60,914 nt of DNA from Oscillospiraceae bacterium (GTDB taxonomy: Bacteria > Bacillota > Clostridia > Oscillospirales > CAG-382): the NCBI GenBank assembly GCA_015064625.1, contig SVRW01000015.1:1-60914 (forward strand). The letters run 5' to 3'. Under the pieces are notes generated by a model that worked only from the letters and a program-made list of their open reading frames with translations, ran no database searches and had not been told where the DNA came from. A program made the translations under genes and the position numbers. Positions 7,518 to 16,541 of the stretch are shown here, one piece after another. How positions within the stretch are numbered: position 1 is the first letter of the stretch; every line of letters begins with the position of its first letter.

Positions 7518-9155
7518 TTATGCTCTTTTCTTTCTGACAAAGAGAGAAACGGTAAGCACAGCAGATGCAAGGAGTAAAACGAAGAACAAAGCATCTCCAC
7601 TATCACCAGGTTTCGCTTCATCATCGGAAGGAGTTGAAGAATCAGAGGAAATTTCGGTCCATTTTCCGTAAACAGTCACATCAGAAGTTATAGCAGAATC
7701 AAAATCAAATTTCGAAGTTAATTCAGCGTCCAAATACCATCCTTCGAAAACAAATCCTTCTTTTTCTGTGATGAGATATTCGGAAAAATCATCAATTTGG
7801 AACTGTTCACAATAAGTACCATTTATACTTTCGCCTGTGGGAACAATAACAGAAAGTTTTCTCGAAGCATCTGTTATTAAAACTTTATGAGTTTTTGGCT
7901 CTATTACTACAGACATAGCACTTTCTGTTTCGGTGCCTGTTCTTATTATAGAATAACCGTCTTCATCTTTAAGAATGGATGCATCTTCAGGTGTTGTTAT
8001 TTCTAATTCATTTCTGATTTCAATTACGCCTTTTGCCACGATGGCGCGTCCACTGACAGAAGAAACTCTTAAATTGGTCCCTTGGAATCCATAGCCATAT
8101 GAGTTCAGCACAATATTTTCAGACCATAACGCTATGCTTCCGCCAAAATTTCTGCCGTTTACAAGAGCTGAATCAACAAAGAGAGCATCTCCGTTTACAG
8201 AAGTTCCTTGACACTTCTTACTATTGAAATGTATGTTTCCACCATCTGTGGCAAAGCTTCCGCCGACAATATTCATTCCGTTGCTTTGAGCATAGGTTTC
8301 AGAAGCATTATCATTCGCAGCAACGGCTTCTCCGCCTTCAAACTCCAAATATGATTCATTAACAGCTGATGCAACGTCACCGTAACGTACAATCGCACCA
8401 ATACTACGTGCTGTATTCAAAGCATTTACGTTACCGCCCTTTCCCATGATGCCGCCAGAACGAATAATAACGTACAAAAGGCTCTTTTCAGTTCCGTTTG
8501 CATATATTCCACAGCTCAATGCATCATTGCAATTTCCGCTTATAGTTCCGCCAAAAGAAAAGAGATTTCCGCCCTCCTTAATTTCAACGCTCCCTCCTAC
8601 ATAAACGCCAAGAGTTTCTGCGTCGTCTATTTTACCTTGTATATCTCCGCCGTAAGCTTCTACCTTTGCTCCGCTTATTACAAGCTTTCCTGAAGCTTCG
8701 ATTCCTCTGCTTCTGGCGATATAGGATTCTTTTTCGCCTTGAGGAATTATATCTCCTCCTCTTACGACGAGGGAATCACCAGTTATGGAAAGATCACCGT
8801 TTACGTCAATTCCAATAGATCTTAATTCATGAGAATGTGCCTCAATTTTGTTTTCGCCCACAAGATGAATCTTAAGAGATTGGTGCGCTTCAATTACGTT
8901 AATAAATTCAGGAACACCATAATACCCTTTAAGATCAGCATTTTTCAAGGTGAGAACGTTTTCCTCAAAATCATAACTAACAGTTCCGTCACCAAGAATA
9001 TCTTCGCAATTATCCGCAGTAACCTGCATACCATCGACAAAAAGCTTTATATCGTTTTCGTTTTCCGCTTTGGCAGGAAAAGACATTATTCCTACTCCCA
9101 TAATCATCAAAAGAAGAAACGATACAACTTTTGATGCAACTTTTTTTGTTTTCAT
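7518..9155 (-). CDS. Surface protein B: paralog of surface protein A
   Basis: The product is 545 residues from ATG 9155, chosen because of the CGGAGG site before it and the signal peptide (KKVASKVVSFLLLMIMGV to AKAEN) that starts there; upstream codons in the same frame give no sensible export signal. The domain order matches surface protein A: signal peptide, repeated beta motifs (GDGTVSYD, SITGDSLVVRGGD, KVEAYGGDIQG, GGSVEIKEGGNL), an InlB-type B repeat (FEGWYLDAEL to TVYGKW), a Ser/Asp/Pro spacer, a membrane helix and a basic RKKRA tail. PGDSGD before the helix resembles a sortase signal but lacks a proper PxTG, so plain membrane anchoring is as likely. Monocistronic, with its own promoter and terminator. 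Glycan binding is inferred only. Confidence 0.75.
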   Translation of the reverse strand: MKTKKVASKVVSFLLLMIMGVGIMSFPAKAENENDIKLFVDGMQVTADNCEDILGDGTVSYDFEENVLTLKNADLKGYYGVPEFINVIEAHQSLKIHLVGENKIEAHSHELRSIGIDVNGDLSITGDSLVVRGGDIIPQGEKESYIARSRGIEASGKLVISGAKVEAYGGDIQGKIDDAETLGVYVGGSVEIKEGGNLFSFGGTISGNCNDALSCGIYANGTEKSLLYVIIRSGGIMGKGGNVNALNTARSIGAIVRYGDVASAVNESYLEFEGGEAVAANDNASETYAQSNGMNIVGGSFATDGGNIHFNSKKCQGTSVNGDALFVDSALVNGRNFGGSIALWSENIVLNSYGYGFQGTNLRVSSVSGRAIVAKGVIEIRNELEITTPEDASILKDEDGYSIIRTGTETESAMSVVIEPKTHKVLITDASRKLSVIVPTGESINGTYCEQFQIDDFSEYLITEKEGFVFEGWYLDAELTSKFDFDSAITSDVTVYGKWTEISSDSSTPSDDEAKPGDSGDALFFVLLLASAVLTVSLFVRKKRA

Positions 9156-9204
9156 AAGTACCTCCGAAACGTATATTTTGATTTTTAATTTAATCAATGG
9201 AATG

Positions 9205-9233
9205 ATTATACTATATTTTTTTCTATTTTGCAA
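9205..9233 (-). promoter_or_regulatory. Promoter of surface protein B
   Basis: On the minus strand TTGCAA (9233-9228), 17 bases, TATAAT (9210-9205). It is almost the same arrangement as the paralog's promoter. Confidence 0.82.
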
Positions 9234-9266
9234 TACTTTTTTCACATATATTCTTTCAAAATTAAA

Positions 9267-9295
9267 GGGTCTGATGCCTTTTTTGCAACAGACCC
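9267..9295 (-). terminator. Terminator of spoIVB
   Basis: On the minus strand GGGTCTG and CAGACCC form a 7-bp stem with a 15-base loop, followed by TTTAATTTT. It begins 6 bases after the spoIVB stop codon. Confidence 0.75.
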
Positions 9296-9300
9296 ATTTT

Positions 9301-10527
9301 CTACGCTGCTTTATTTTGCTCCGACAAAATTGAATTCGCAGAGCTTAACATATTTTCAATAAATATACCATATCCCTTTTCGGGGGAATTTATCATAACA
9401 TGAGTTACAGCCCCGATTAGTTTTCCATTTTGAAGAATAGGGCTTCCGCTCATCCCTTGAACTATTCCACCCGTCTCTTCAAGAAGTCGTTCATCGGTTA
9501 CTTTTATCATAAAGTTTTTGGTTTTGCCTGACTCGTTATAAATTTTAATTATTTCCGCTTCGTATTTTTGCGGTGTCGTTCCAGAGATTGTCGTATAGAT
9601 ATATATCTTTCCTTCGCCCACAGTTTCCTTTGTACCTATAGGAACTACCTCTCCAAGATTATCCGTATTGGCAAGTCTTCCGAAAACACCCGTTTCCGTA
9701 TTTATATCAAGCTTTCCTACAGTTTTTCTTGAAAAATTCCCCTGAAGCTCACCTGGGTTTTGAGGTTCTCCCTTAACAACACCCGTAACCTCAACGTCAA
9801 TCACAGTCCCGCTATTCAAAGGCATCAGCAGACCCGTATCAACGTCGCATACTCCATGACCCAATCCGCCAAAAACACCTGTTTTCTTATCGATAAAGGT
9901 CACAGTTCCAATTCCTGCTGTAGAATCTCTTACCCAAAGTCCAACCTTATAGTTGTTATCCTCAGCTGATATTACGGGGGTTACAGTTGCATCGAATTCT
10001 TTTTCATCTCTCATAATTCGAAGAACTGCTCCTTTTTTTCCGCATTTTGCAAGCTTTGCTCCGAAATCTTCCGCAGAATCAACTTTTTCACCGTTTACTG
10101 AAAGAATGATATCGCCTTTCTTTACCCCAGCGTCCGATGCAGGACATACAGCCCCCGAAGACGTTACTATATCGGTGAGTCCAACAACTATAACACCCTT
10201 GGTAAACAGTTTGATTCCGAAAGCGTTTCCACCTAAACAAATATTGTCCGTTGATATTTTGTTTACAGTAACCTTTTTTACAGGAATTACTCCAAAAAGC
10301 TTCAATACAGCCGTATCTTCTCCAACATCCGCTTTTAGAAAATCGTAGTTTACATCTGATTTAACCACCATTTTCCCGTCGGAAAAGCTATATACGGATA
10401 TTTGCTCAAGCTCTTTCAAATCGGAATTCTGATAACATACAAAGGATAATACAAAAAGGAATGCAAAAAGTCCCGACAATGCTTTTTTTACGCACTTTTT
10501 CATTTTTTTATTTGCCATATTTGCCAC
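9301..10527 (-). CDS. spoIVB: SpoIVB peptidase (family S55), sporulation signalling protease
   Basis: SpoIVB is a serine peptidase secreted from the forespore. It cleaves SpoIVFA and so triggers sigma-K activation during endospore formation. The product is about 408 residues: an N-terminal membrane segment (about 14-32), a PDZ domain (about 105-180, with GVKKGDIILSVNG), then the S55 catalytic part with His224 in GLGHGVCD, Asp345 in VTDERLL and the Ser in GMSGSP (358-363). Length and order match the family. The start is uncertain: GTG 10527, ATG 10518 and ATG 10503 are all in frame and none has a strong ribosome site. In Bacillus and many Clostridia spo0A is the next gene; here it is not, since a terminator and surface protein B follow. 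This is the main evidence that the organism forms spores. Confidence 0.92.
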   Translation of the reverse strand: MANMANKKMKKCVKKALSGLFAFLFVLSFVCYQNSDLKELEQISVYSFSDGKMVVKSDVNYDFLKADVGEDTAVLKLFGVIPVKKVTVNKISTDNICLGGNAFGIKLFTKGVIVVGLTDIVTSSGAVCPASDAGVKKGDIILSVNGEKVDSAEDFGAKLAKCGKKGAVLRIMRDEKEFDATVTPVISAEDNNYKVGLWVRDSTAGIGTVTFIDKKTGVFGGLGHGVCDVDTGLLMPLNSGTVIDVEVTGVVKGEPQNPGELQGNFSRKTVGKLDINTETGVFGRLANTDNLGEVVPIGTKETVGEGKIYIYTTISGTTPQKYEAEIIKIYNESGKTKNFMIKVTDERLLEETGGIVQGMSGSPILQNGKLIGAVTHVMINSPEKGYGIFIENMLSSANSILSEQNKAA

Positions 10528-10662
10528 ACTTCACACTCAATCGTTAAAATGCATTTTCCTCTCTCATAAATACTTAAACGCACAACATGAAGTCTCTGAA
10601 ATAATTTGTGCTTAAACGAAAAAAATATGCGAAAAATATATAGGCAAGTTATTCAAAAAATA

Positions 10663-10691
10663 TTGAAAAAGCAAAAATTTTGTGGTATAAT
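10663..10691 (+). promoter_or_regulatory. Promoter of the corrinoid protein operon
   Basis: TTGAAA (10663-10668), 17 bases, TATAAT (10686-10691), about 57 bases before ATG 10748. No cobalamin riboswitch or other long leader structure is seen in the short 5' region. Confidence 0.8.
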
Positions 10692-10747
10692 GACTTTTGA
10701 AGTTTTGAAAAAAACAGTTTTTTTATTTTAACAAAAGGATTTGTAAT

Positions 10748-11386
10748 ATGATACTTACTACAGACCAATTAGCCGAAATAATCGGCAGAGCGAAGCTTAA
10801 GGAATTAAAACCTGTCCCCGCCTCTGTTAAAGAGACTGTTGAATCGGGTGTTGATGCAAGTGTAATTCTCAACGACGGTATTCTCAAAGGAATGGAAGCT
10901 GTCGGAGAAAAATTCAAAAACGAGGAGCTTTATCTCCCCGAAGTTATGCTTACAGCAAAGATAGTTAAAGAATGTATATCCCACTTAAAGCCTTATCTTT
11001 CCGCAGGAGAAGAATCAGCAAAAGGCAAAATTTGTCTTGGGACTGTTGAAGGCGACAACCACGACATAGGAAAAAACATCGTTAAAATAATGCTTGAAAG
11101 CAAGGGCTTTGAGGTTATAGACTTAGGAACAAACGTTAATGCAAACGCTTTCGTTGAAACAGCGTTGGAAAAAGAATGTTGCATCATTGCCCTCAGTGCG
11201 TTGCTTACAACAACGATGCCAAAAATGAAAGAGGTTATAACTCTTGCAAAAGAAAAAGGATGTACTGCTAAAATTATGATTGGCGGTGCTCCCGTAACTG
11301 CAGAGTTTGCTCAAGAAATTGGCGCAGATGCTTATTCAAAGGATGCGGCAGAAGCCGCGGAAAAAGCGGAAACGTTAATGGCTTGA
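10748..11386 (+). CDS. Methyltransferase-type corrinoid (cobalamin-binding) protein
   Basis: The product is 212 residues. An N-terminal helical cap domain (about 1-90, B12-binding 2 type) precedes a Rossmann-like B12 domain with the base-off signature EGDNHDIGKN. His105 is the expected lower cobalt ligand, followed by ALSALLTTTM and the GGAPVT loop near 180. Such proteins carry a methyl group on cobalamin between two methyltransferases, for example in methanol, methylamine or methoxy-compound use or in MetH-like reactions. No methyltransferase or corrinoid-activating protein lies nearby, so the substrate cannot be named. It is the first gene of a three-gene operon with a secreted isomerase and galT, an unexpected partnership. 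Confidence 0.88.
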   Translation: MILTTDQLAEIIGRAKLKELKPVPASVKETVESGVDASVILNDGILKGMEAVGEKFKNEELYLPEVMLTAKIVKECISHLKPYLSAGEESAKGKICLGTVEGDNHDIGKNIVKIMLESKGFEVIDLGTNVNANAFVETALEKECCIIALSALLTTTMPKMKEVITLAKEKGCTAKIMIGGAPVTAEFAQEIGADAYSKDAAEAAEKAETLMA

Positions 11387-11408
11387 TTTCACAAAGAAAG
11401 GATTTATT

Positions 11409-12611
11409 ATGAAAAAATTTTTATTTGCACTTTTAGCATGCACACTTATTCTTTCCTCATGCACAAAATATGAGGAACCTTCCAAAGACGAAGATACAAC
11501 TTCTGAAAGCTCAAAGATTGATGAACAACCTTCTGAAGATGAATCGGAAGAAACATCTGAAGACGAATATACAATGTTTGATTTCTCGCTTTTGTCTAAG
11601 GAGGAGCTTTCAGAATTTATAACGCTTGGTCAATACAAAGGTTTAGAAAGCGAAAAAGTTGTTATAAATATCACCGACAAAGATATCGAAGACGCAATTA
11701 AAGAAATACTTTCACCAAAAGCAAAATGGGAAGAAGTCAAGGACAGAACTGCAAAAGAAGGCGATAAGCTTACAGTGGATTTTAAAGGCTTCATGAACGG
11801 TGAACAATTTGATGGCGGCACGGCAACTAATCAGACAATCACTATTGGAGAAGGCAGATACATCGACGGTTTCGAAGAAGGTCTTATCGGTGGAAAGCTT
11901 GGCGAAACTGTTACTCTTAATCTCAACTTCCCTGAAAATTATGGCAAAGAAGATCTTAACGGAAAACCCGTTGTATTCGAAGTTACAATCAACAAAATAC
12001 AGGAGCTTATTCTTCCTGAAATTACAGAGGAAATTATAAAAGAATACACAAAAGACAAATGCACAACGGAAGAAGAACTCAAAGCTTTCTTAAAAGACGA
12101 GCTAACCGAAGAATCAAGCAGAGAAAAATTAAATCTTTCCAAAAACACTTATTGGGAAAAAGCAGTTGCAAACGCAACGGTTATTAAATTTCCTGAAAAT
12201 ATAATCGAAGAATACGTTCAGAACTACGTTAATTACTACGAACAATATGCTGCGATGTATGGTGCAACACTGGAAGAATTCCTCGGATATACAGAAGAAA
12301 AATTCAGGAGTGAGATAAAAACAAAAGCAGAAGCATATTATAAGGAACAAATGGTTCTTTATGCCGCAATGTATGAAGAAAACTTTGACAGCAACATAGT
12401 TGAGTCAGAATACAACGCATGGCTCGAAAACCTTGCAGGGCTTATAGGAACAACCACTGAAGCTCTCAAACAACAATACAGTGTAGAAACCCTTCAAAGC
12501 ACATACATTTACGAAAAATTCATTGATTACATTTATGAAACAAGAGTAGAAGTAGAACCAAAGGAAGAATCTTCCGAAGAAGCATCTTCTGAAACTGCAT
12601 CGGAGGAATAA
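11409..12611 (+). CDS. Secreted trigger-factor-like FKBP peptidyl-prolyl isomerase lipoprotein
   Basis: The product is 400 residues. The signal peptide ends in the lipobox LSSC, with Cys18 as the lipidated residue, followed by an acidic Ser/Glu-rich linker (about 20-55). Then come an FKBP domain (about 115-197: GDKLTVDFKGFMNGEQFDGG, IGEGRYIDGFEEGLIG, FPENYG) and a helical region like the trigger factor C-terminal chaperone domain (about 200-380). It lacks the trigger factor ribosome-binding domain, as expected for a protein outside the membrane. It probably folds exported proteins, a role that PrsA fills in many Firmicutes. It lies 22 bases after the corrinoid gene and 3 bases before galT. 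Confidence 0.85.
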   Translation: MKKFLFALLACTLILSSCTKYEEPSKDEDTTSESSKIDEQPSEDESEETSEDEYTMFDFSLLSKEELSEFITLGQYKGLESEKVVINITDKDIEDAIKEILSPKAKWEEVKDRTAKEGDKLTVDFKGFMNGEQFDGGTATNQTITIGEGRYIDGFEEGLIGGKLGETVTLNLNFPENYGKEDLNGKPVVFEVTINKIQELILPEITEEIIKEYTKDKCTTEEELKAFLKDELTEESSREKLNLSKNTYWEKAVANATVIKFPENIIEEYVQNYVNYYEQYAAMYGATLEEFLGYTEEKFRSEIKTKAEAYYKEQMVLYAAMYEENFDSNIVESEYNAWLENLAGLIGTTTEALKQQYSVETLQSTYIYEKFIDYIYETRVEVEPKEESSEEASSETASEE

Positions 12612-12614
12612 ACA

Positions 12615-14108
12615 ATGAATACAATTTCTCAAAATATAAAATCCTTAGTTAATTACGGACTTGAAAAAGGACTACTCTCCAAGGAAGATAAAATTTATAC
12701 TCAAAACAGACTTCTTGAAATCATGAAAGAGGATTCTTTGGAAGATTGTAGTACAGCAGAATCCAAAGAGCTTGAAACAATCCTTAAAGAGCTTTGCGAC
12801 ATAGCAGTTGAAAAAAGCATAATCGAAGATTCCATAACACACCGTGATCTTTTTGACACGAAGCTTATGGCCGCTCTTCTTCCCAGACCAAGCGAAGTTA
12901 TTAAAAATTTCTGGGACAAATACAAAGAATCTCCCGAAGCTGCAACAGATTATTATTATAATTTCAGCAAAAACAGCGATTATATCCGTACTTACAGAAT
13001 AAAAAAAGATCTTAAATGGACTGTAGAAAGCGAATACGGTCAGATTGACATAACAATAAACCGTTCTAAGCCCGAAAAAGATCCAAAAGCTATTGCGGCT
13101 GCAAAAAGTGCAAAGCAAAGTGGTTATCCTAAATGTCTACTTTGCGTTGAAAACGAAGGTTATGCTGGAAGAATTAACCATCCTGCAAGAAACAATCACA
13201 GAATAATCCCTCTGACTATAAACAAGACACCATGGATGCTCCAATACTCACCTTACGTTTATTACAACGAGCATTGTATTGTTTTCAATTCCCAGCATAC
13301 GCCAATGAGCATAAACGATGCAACCTTCAGAAAGCTTCTTGATTTCGTGTCATTATTTCCTCACTATTTCGTTGGATCAAACGCTGATCTTCCTATTGTT
13401 GGCGGTTCTATTCTTACACACGACCATTTTCAAGGCGGAAGATATGAGTTTGCTATGGCAAAAGCTCCCATTGAAAAAGAAATTTCCTTCAAAGGCTTTG
13501 AAGACGTTGAAGCTGGCATAGTTAAATGGCCAATGTCAACAATAAGAATACGCCATAAAGATTCAGAAAGACTTTGCGAATTATCATCAAAAATACTTGC
13601 TTCCTGGAGAGGTTATACAGACGAATCCGCTTTTGTTTTTGCTGAAACAGACGGCGAACCGCATAATACTATTACTCCTATAGCAAGAATGAAAGACGGA
13701 AAATTTGAGCTTGACCTTGTTCTCAGAAATAATATAACTACTCCTGAACATCCTATGGGTGTATATCATCCCCACGCAGAGCTTCACCACATCAAAAAGG
13801 AAAACATCGGACTTATCGAAGTTATGGGTCTTGCAGTTCTTCCTGCCCGTCTTGTAGGTGAAATGGAGGCTTTGGCTGAAGGAATTATTAAAGGTGAAGA
13901 TCTTTATGCTAATGAATTGACTTCAAAGCATGCTGATTGGGCAAAAGAAGTTATTGCCTCGCACCCTGAGCTGAACGAGAAAAACGTTAAAGATATTCTC
14001 AACGAAGAAATCGGTAAGGTTTTCTGCAAGGTTCTTGAACATGCAGGCGTTTATAAACGTACAGAAGAAGGAATCAATGCGTTTGTAAGATTTACGCAAT
14101 CGGTTTAA
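12615..14108 (+). CDS. galT: UDP-glucose--hexose-1-phosphate uridylyltransferase, Gram-positive type (GalT class II)
   Basis: This 497-residue enzyme exchanges UMP between UDP-glucose and galactose-1-phosphate in the Leloir pathway. Landmarks of the firmicute-type GalT are HPARNNHRIIPL, YFVGSNADLPIVGGSILTH and the HDHFQGG nucleotide-transfer motif. Length matches the family. The start ATG 12615 follows GGAGGA, and the gene directly follows the lipoprotein gene, so translation is probably coupled. The galactokinase and epimerase genes are not in the window. Confidence 0.93.
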   Translation: MNTISQNIKSLVNYGLEKGLLSKEDKIYTQNRLLEIMKEDSLEDCSTAESKELETILKELCDIAVEKSIIEDSITHRDLFDTKLMAALLPRPSEVIKNFWDKYKESPEAATDYYYNFSKNSDYIRTYRIKKDLKWTVESEYGQIDITINRSKPEKDPKAIAAAKSAKQSGYPKCLLCVENEGYAGRINHPARNNHRIIPLTINKTPWMLQYSPYVYYNEHCIVFNSQHTPMSINDATFRKLLDFVSLFPHYFVGSNADLPIVGGSILTHDHFQGGRYEFAMAKAPIEKEISFKGFEDVEAGIVKWPMSTIRIRHKDSERLCELSSKILASWRGYTDESAFVFAETDGEPHNTITPIARMKDGKFELDLVLRNNITTPEHPMGVYHPHAELHHIKKENIGLIEVMGLAVLPARLVGEMEALAEGIIKGEDLYANELTSKHADWAKEVIASHPELNEKNVKDILNEEIGKVFCKVLEHAGVYKRTEEGINAFVRFTQSV

Positions 14109-14178
14109 TAGTTGAAAATAGGAAATTGACAATTAAGAAAATTTTTCTCACAACGTTCGAAAAATAAATTATTATGAT

Positions 14179-14221
14179 AAAAAAGCTTAATTCAAGGTAT
14201 GAACCTGGGATTAAGCTTTTT
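14179..14221 (+). terminator. Terminator of the corrinoid-galT operon
   Basis: AAAAGCTTAATTC pairs with GGGATTAAGCTTTT, one of several pairings of nearly perfect arms, and a T run is built into the 3' arm. It is about 70 bases past the galT stop. Confidence 0.82.
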
Positions 14222-14261
14222 GCTTTCAAATTTTATTTCTTTACTGTCAATTTTTTCAGAG

Positions 14262-14297
14262 AAAAAGCGGTTTGTGATTTTCACACAAACCGCTTTT
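14262..14297 (-). terminator. Terminator of the ispH/rpsA gene
   Basis: On the minus strand AAAAGCGGTTTGTG pairs with CACAAACCGCTTTTT around a short loop, ending in T residues. It starts about 14 bases after the stop codon. Confidence 0.88.
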
Positions 14298-14310
14298 AGA
14301 TTTGAAATAA

Positions 14311-16455
14311 TTATTCTGCAGTTTCTTCTGCAGGAGCTGCTGTTTCTTCAACAACTACTTCTGCGGGAGCTTCTTCAGTAGCTGCAGGAGCTTCAACAGC
14401 TTCTTCTGCAGCCGCTTCAACAACAGGAGCATCGTCCATAGAATATGTTACGTCTGCCGCTGCAAGTTCTTCTTCAGAAAGCAAAGCTCTCATAGAAAGG
14501 CTGATCTTCGTGTTGTTTTCGTCTGTTTCATCGATAGCTGTGATCTGAGCTTTAACAACGTCGCCCAAGCTGAGAACAGATGCAGGGTTTCCAACAGGTT
14601 TTGCTGCAATTTGTGTTTTGTGAATAAGTCCATCAACTTCGGGAAGAATTTCTGCAAATGCACCAAATTCTTTAAGACCAACAATTTTTACGTCAACAAC
14701 GTCGCCAACCTTATAGTTGGTTTTGAAGTTTGTCCAAGGATTGTTTGCTTCTGTTTTGTAACCGAGAGAGATACGTTTGTCACCGTTAACTTCCTCAATA
14801 GCTTTAACATAAACGTCAATCTTATCGCCTACCTTGAAGTAGTCTGCAATAGGTCTGAGTCTCTTCCAGAAAAGTTCGCTGATGTGAACCATTCCCTGAG
14901 CAGGACCGATATTTACGAAAATACCATAGGACATAATGGATTTGATTTCGCCTGTGAATTTCTGACCAACAACCAAGTTTGCAATAAATTCAGCTTTTTC
15001 TTTTCTTCTTTCGGAGTTGGAAAGACCGATAATTCCGCCGATAAGACGTTTTCTGCCTTCTTCAACCTCACGAATCTTGAAACGAACTTCCTTGCCCTTA
15101 AGCACGGAAAGGTCTCCGCCTCTTGCAACACTACTGCGGGATGCGGGAACGAATACACGAAGTCCACCGTAGGAAATTTCTACGCCGCCCTTATTGATGT
15201 CTTTAACAACACCTGTAAGGATTTCTTCTTTTTCGCAAGCTTCCTTAACTACGTCCCAAAGCTTCATCATGTCGATACGCTTTTTGGAAAGTGCTACGGT
15301 ACCTTCTGCATCGTTAAATTTTGAAACAATAACCTCGATAGGATCGCCAACCTTATAAGTTGCAACCAAATCAACGCTTGAATCTGCGGTTACTTCGTCA
15401 TATGGCAGAATACCTGTATGCTTTATTCCTAAGTCAACCTGGATCTCAGCCTGGCTCACCGAGGAAATTATACCCGTAACCCTTTCTCCCGTTCTTAATG
15501 ATTTGAAGCTTTGGTCAAGCATTTCCTGGAAGCTAAGCTCCATTGTTTCTTGTTCTGTCATATTTCTTATAACCTCCTGTATAATTTCAGTCGGAGTTGA
15601 CGCTCCGGCTGTAACAGCTACTTTGTTTAAATTTTTTATTTTATTTTTTATTTCTTTTATCTGTTCTCCGTTCTCTGCAAAGAACACTTTATCTGTATCC
15701 CCTGCGGAAGCTGCGGCAGTTTCGTACAGCTTTACTGTATTCGAGCTTGTAGGACTTCCCACAATAACTGTAAAATCGCACTCACGAGCCAATTTTCTGA
15801 CTTCGTTCTGTCTTTCTTCCGTGACGCGACAGATAGTATCAAAAATTTTGGCATCAGGTATTTTTTCTTTAACGTATGCGGAACATTTCTTCCATTCAGA
15901 AAGCTTGGACGTTGTTTGTGCAAGCATAACAAGTCCATTTTTTGAAAAGGCTTCCGTTTTCTCGTCATCCATGAGAGAAACCAACTCATCGCATGAATTT
16001 ACAATATATACATCCTTTTCACAATGACTTTTTATACCCTTTACCTCGGGATGTTCAGGGTCTCCAAATATTATACAAGGAATTCCGCCTCTTGTTTCCG
16101 TTTCAACTATCGTATGCGTTTTCTTAACGTATGGACAAGTTGCATCGGTAAATTTAAGTTTTTTGCTTTCAAGAACGCCATATACGTTTTTTTCAACACC
16201 GTGAGTTCTTATAAAAACACGGCTGTTTTCAGGCAACGAGGACAAGTCTTCAGGCTCTATAATCTTTACTCCTCGTTTTTCAAGACCTGCTACAAAAATA
16301 CGATTATGGATTATCTCGCCCAAGGAATAAATTTCCTTACAGCCTTCAAGCTCTTCTTCAATAAGCTTTACCGCTCTGCGAACGCCAAAGCAAAAGCCTG
16401 CCGAATCAGCGAGAATTATTTCAGGCTTTGAATTACTCATTCTTTTCACGCTCAT
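14311..16455 (-). CDS. ispH-rpsA: Fused IspH (HMBPP reductase) and ribosomal protein S1
   Basis: The product is 714 residues. Residues 1 to about 300 are IspH, the last enzyme of the MEP isoprenoid pathway, with the three 4Fe-4S ligands visible: Cys22 (GFCFGVRRA), Cys107 (DATCPYV) and Cys209 (DTICRVT). From about 315 there are four S1 RNA-binding domains (openings at ERVTGIISSV, EILTGVVKDI, QKFTGEIKSI, DVVDVKIVGL), then an Ala/Glu-rich acidic tail. This fusion is known in Clostridia. MTEQETMELSF at the junction could allow separate S1 translation, but no strong ribosome site is obvious there. The start is ATG 16455 or ATG 16440; neither has a good ribosome site. The gene follows plsC and cmk on the same strand, the usual clostridial order. 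Confidence 0.93.
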   Translation of the reverse strand: MSVKRMSNSKPEIILADSAGFCFGVRRAVKLIEEELEGCKEIYSLGEIIHNRIFVAGLEKRGVKIIEPEDLSSLPENSRVFIRTHGVEKNVYGVLESKKLKFTDATCPYVKKTHTIVETETRGGIPCIIFGDPEHPEVKGIKSHCEKDVYIVNSCDELVSLMDDEKTEAFSKNGLVMLAQTTSKLSEWKKCSAYVKEKIPDAKIFDTICRVTEERQNEVRKLARECDFTVIVGSPTSSNTVKLYETAAASAGDTDKVFFAENGEQIKEIKNKIKNLNKVAVTAGASTPTEIIQEVIRNMTEQETMELSFQEMLDQSFKSLRTGERVTGIISSVSQAEIQVDLGIKHTGILPYDEVTADSSVDLVATYKVGDPIEVIVSKFNDAEGTVALSKKRIDMMKLWDVVKEACEKEEILTGVVKDINKGGVEISYGGLRVFVPASRSSVARGGDLSVLKGKEVRFKIREVEEGRKRLIGGIIGLSNSERRKEKAEFIANLVVGQKFTGEIKSIMSYGIFVNIGPAQGMVHISELFWKRLRPIADYFKVGDKIDVYVKAIEEVNGDKRISLGYKTEANNPWTNFKTNYKVGDVVDVKIVGLKEFGAFAEILPEVDGLIHKTQIAAKPVGNPASVLSLGDVVKAQITAIDETDENNTKISLSMRALLSEEELAAADVTYSMDDAPVVEAAAEEAVEAPAATEEAPAEVVVEETAAPAEETAE

Positions 16456-16466
16456 TCATTTTATTC

Positions 16467-16478
16467 TTACATATGTAA
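16467..16478. repeat. 12-bp palindrome upstream of ispH/rpsA
   Basis: TTACATATGTAA is a perfect palindrome about 15 to 25 bases before the ispH/rpsA start. It could be a small operator or leader element. No strong promoter could be placed around it. Confidence 0.3.
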
Positions 16479-16541
16479 AAAGCATACTTCAGCATTTTCT
16501 TTTTTATATCATATCAATTTTAACTGAATATAAACCGCTTT

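Noticed and set aside
10537..10554. Five-codon leader peptide upstream of spoIVB with a good AGAGAGG site
   Set aside because: The frame (MHFND) is too short to judge and shows no attenuator structure around it.
10528..10747. Cobalamin riboswitch upstream of the corrinoid gene
   Set aside because: The leader is only about 50 bases after the promoter and no B12-box-like sequence was seen.
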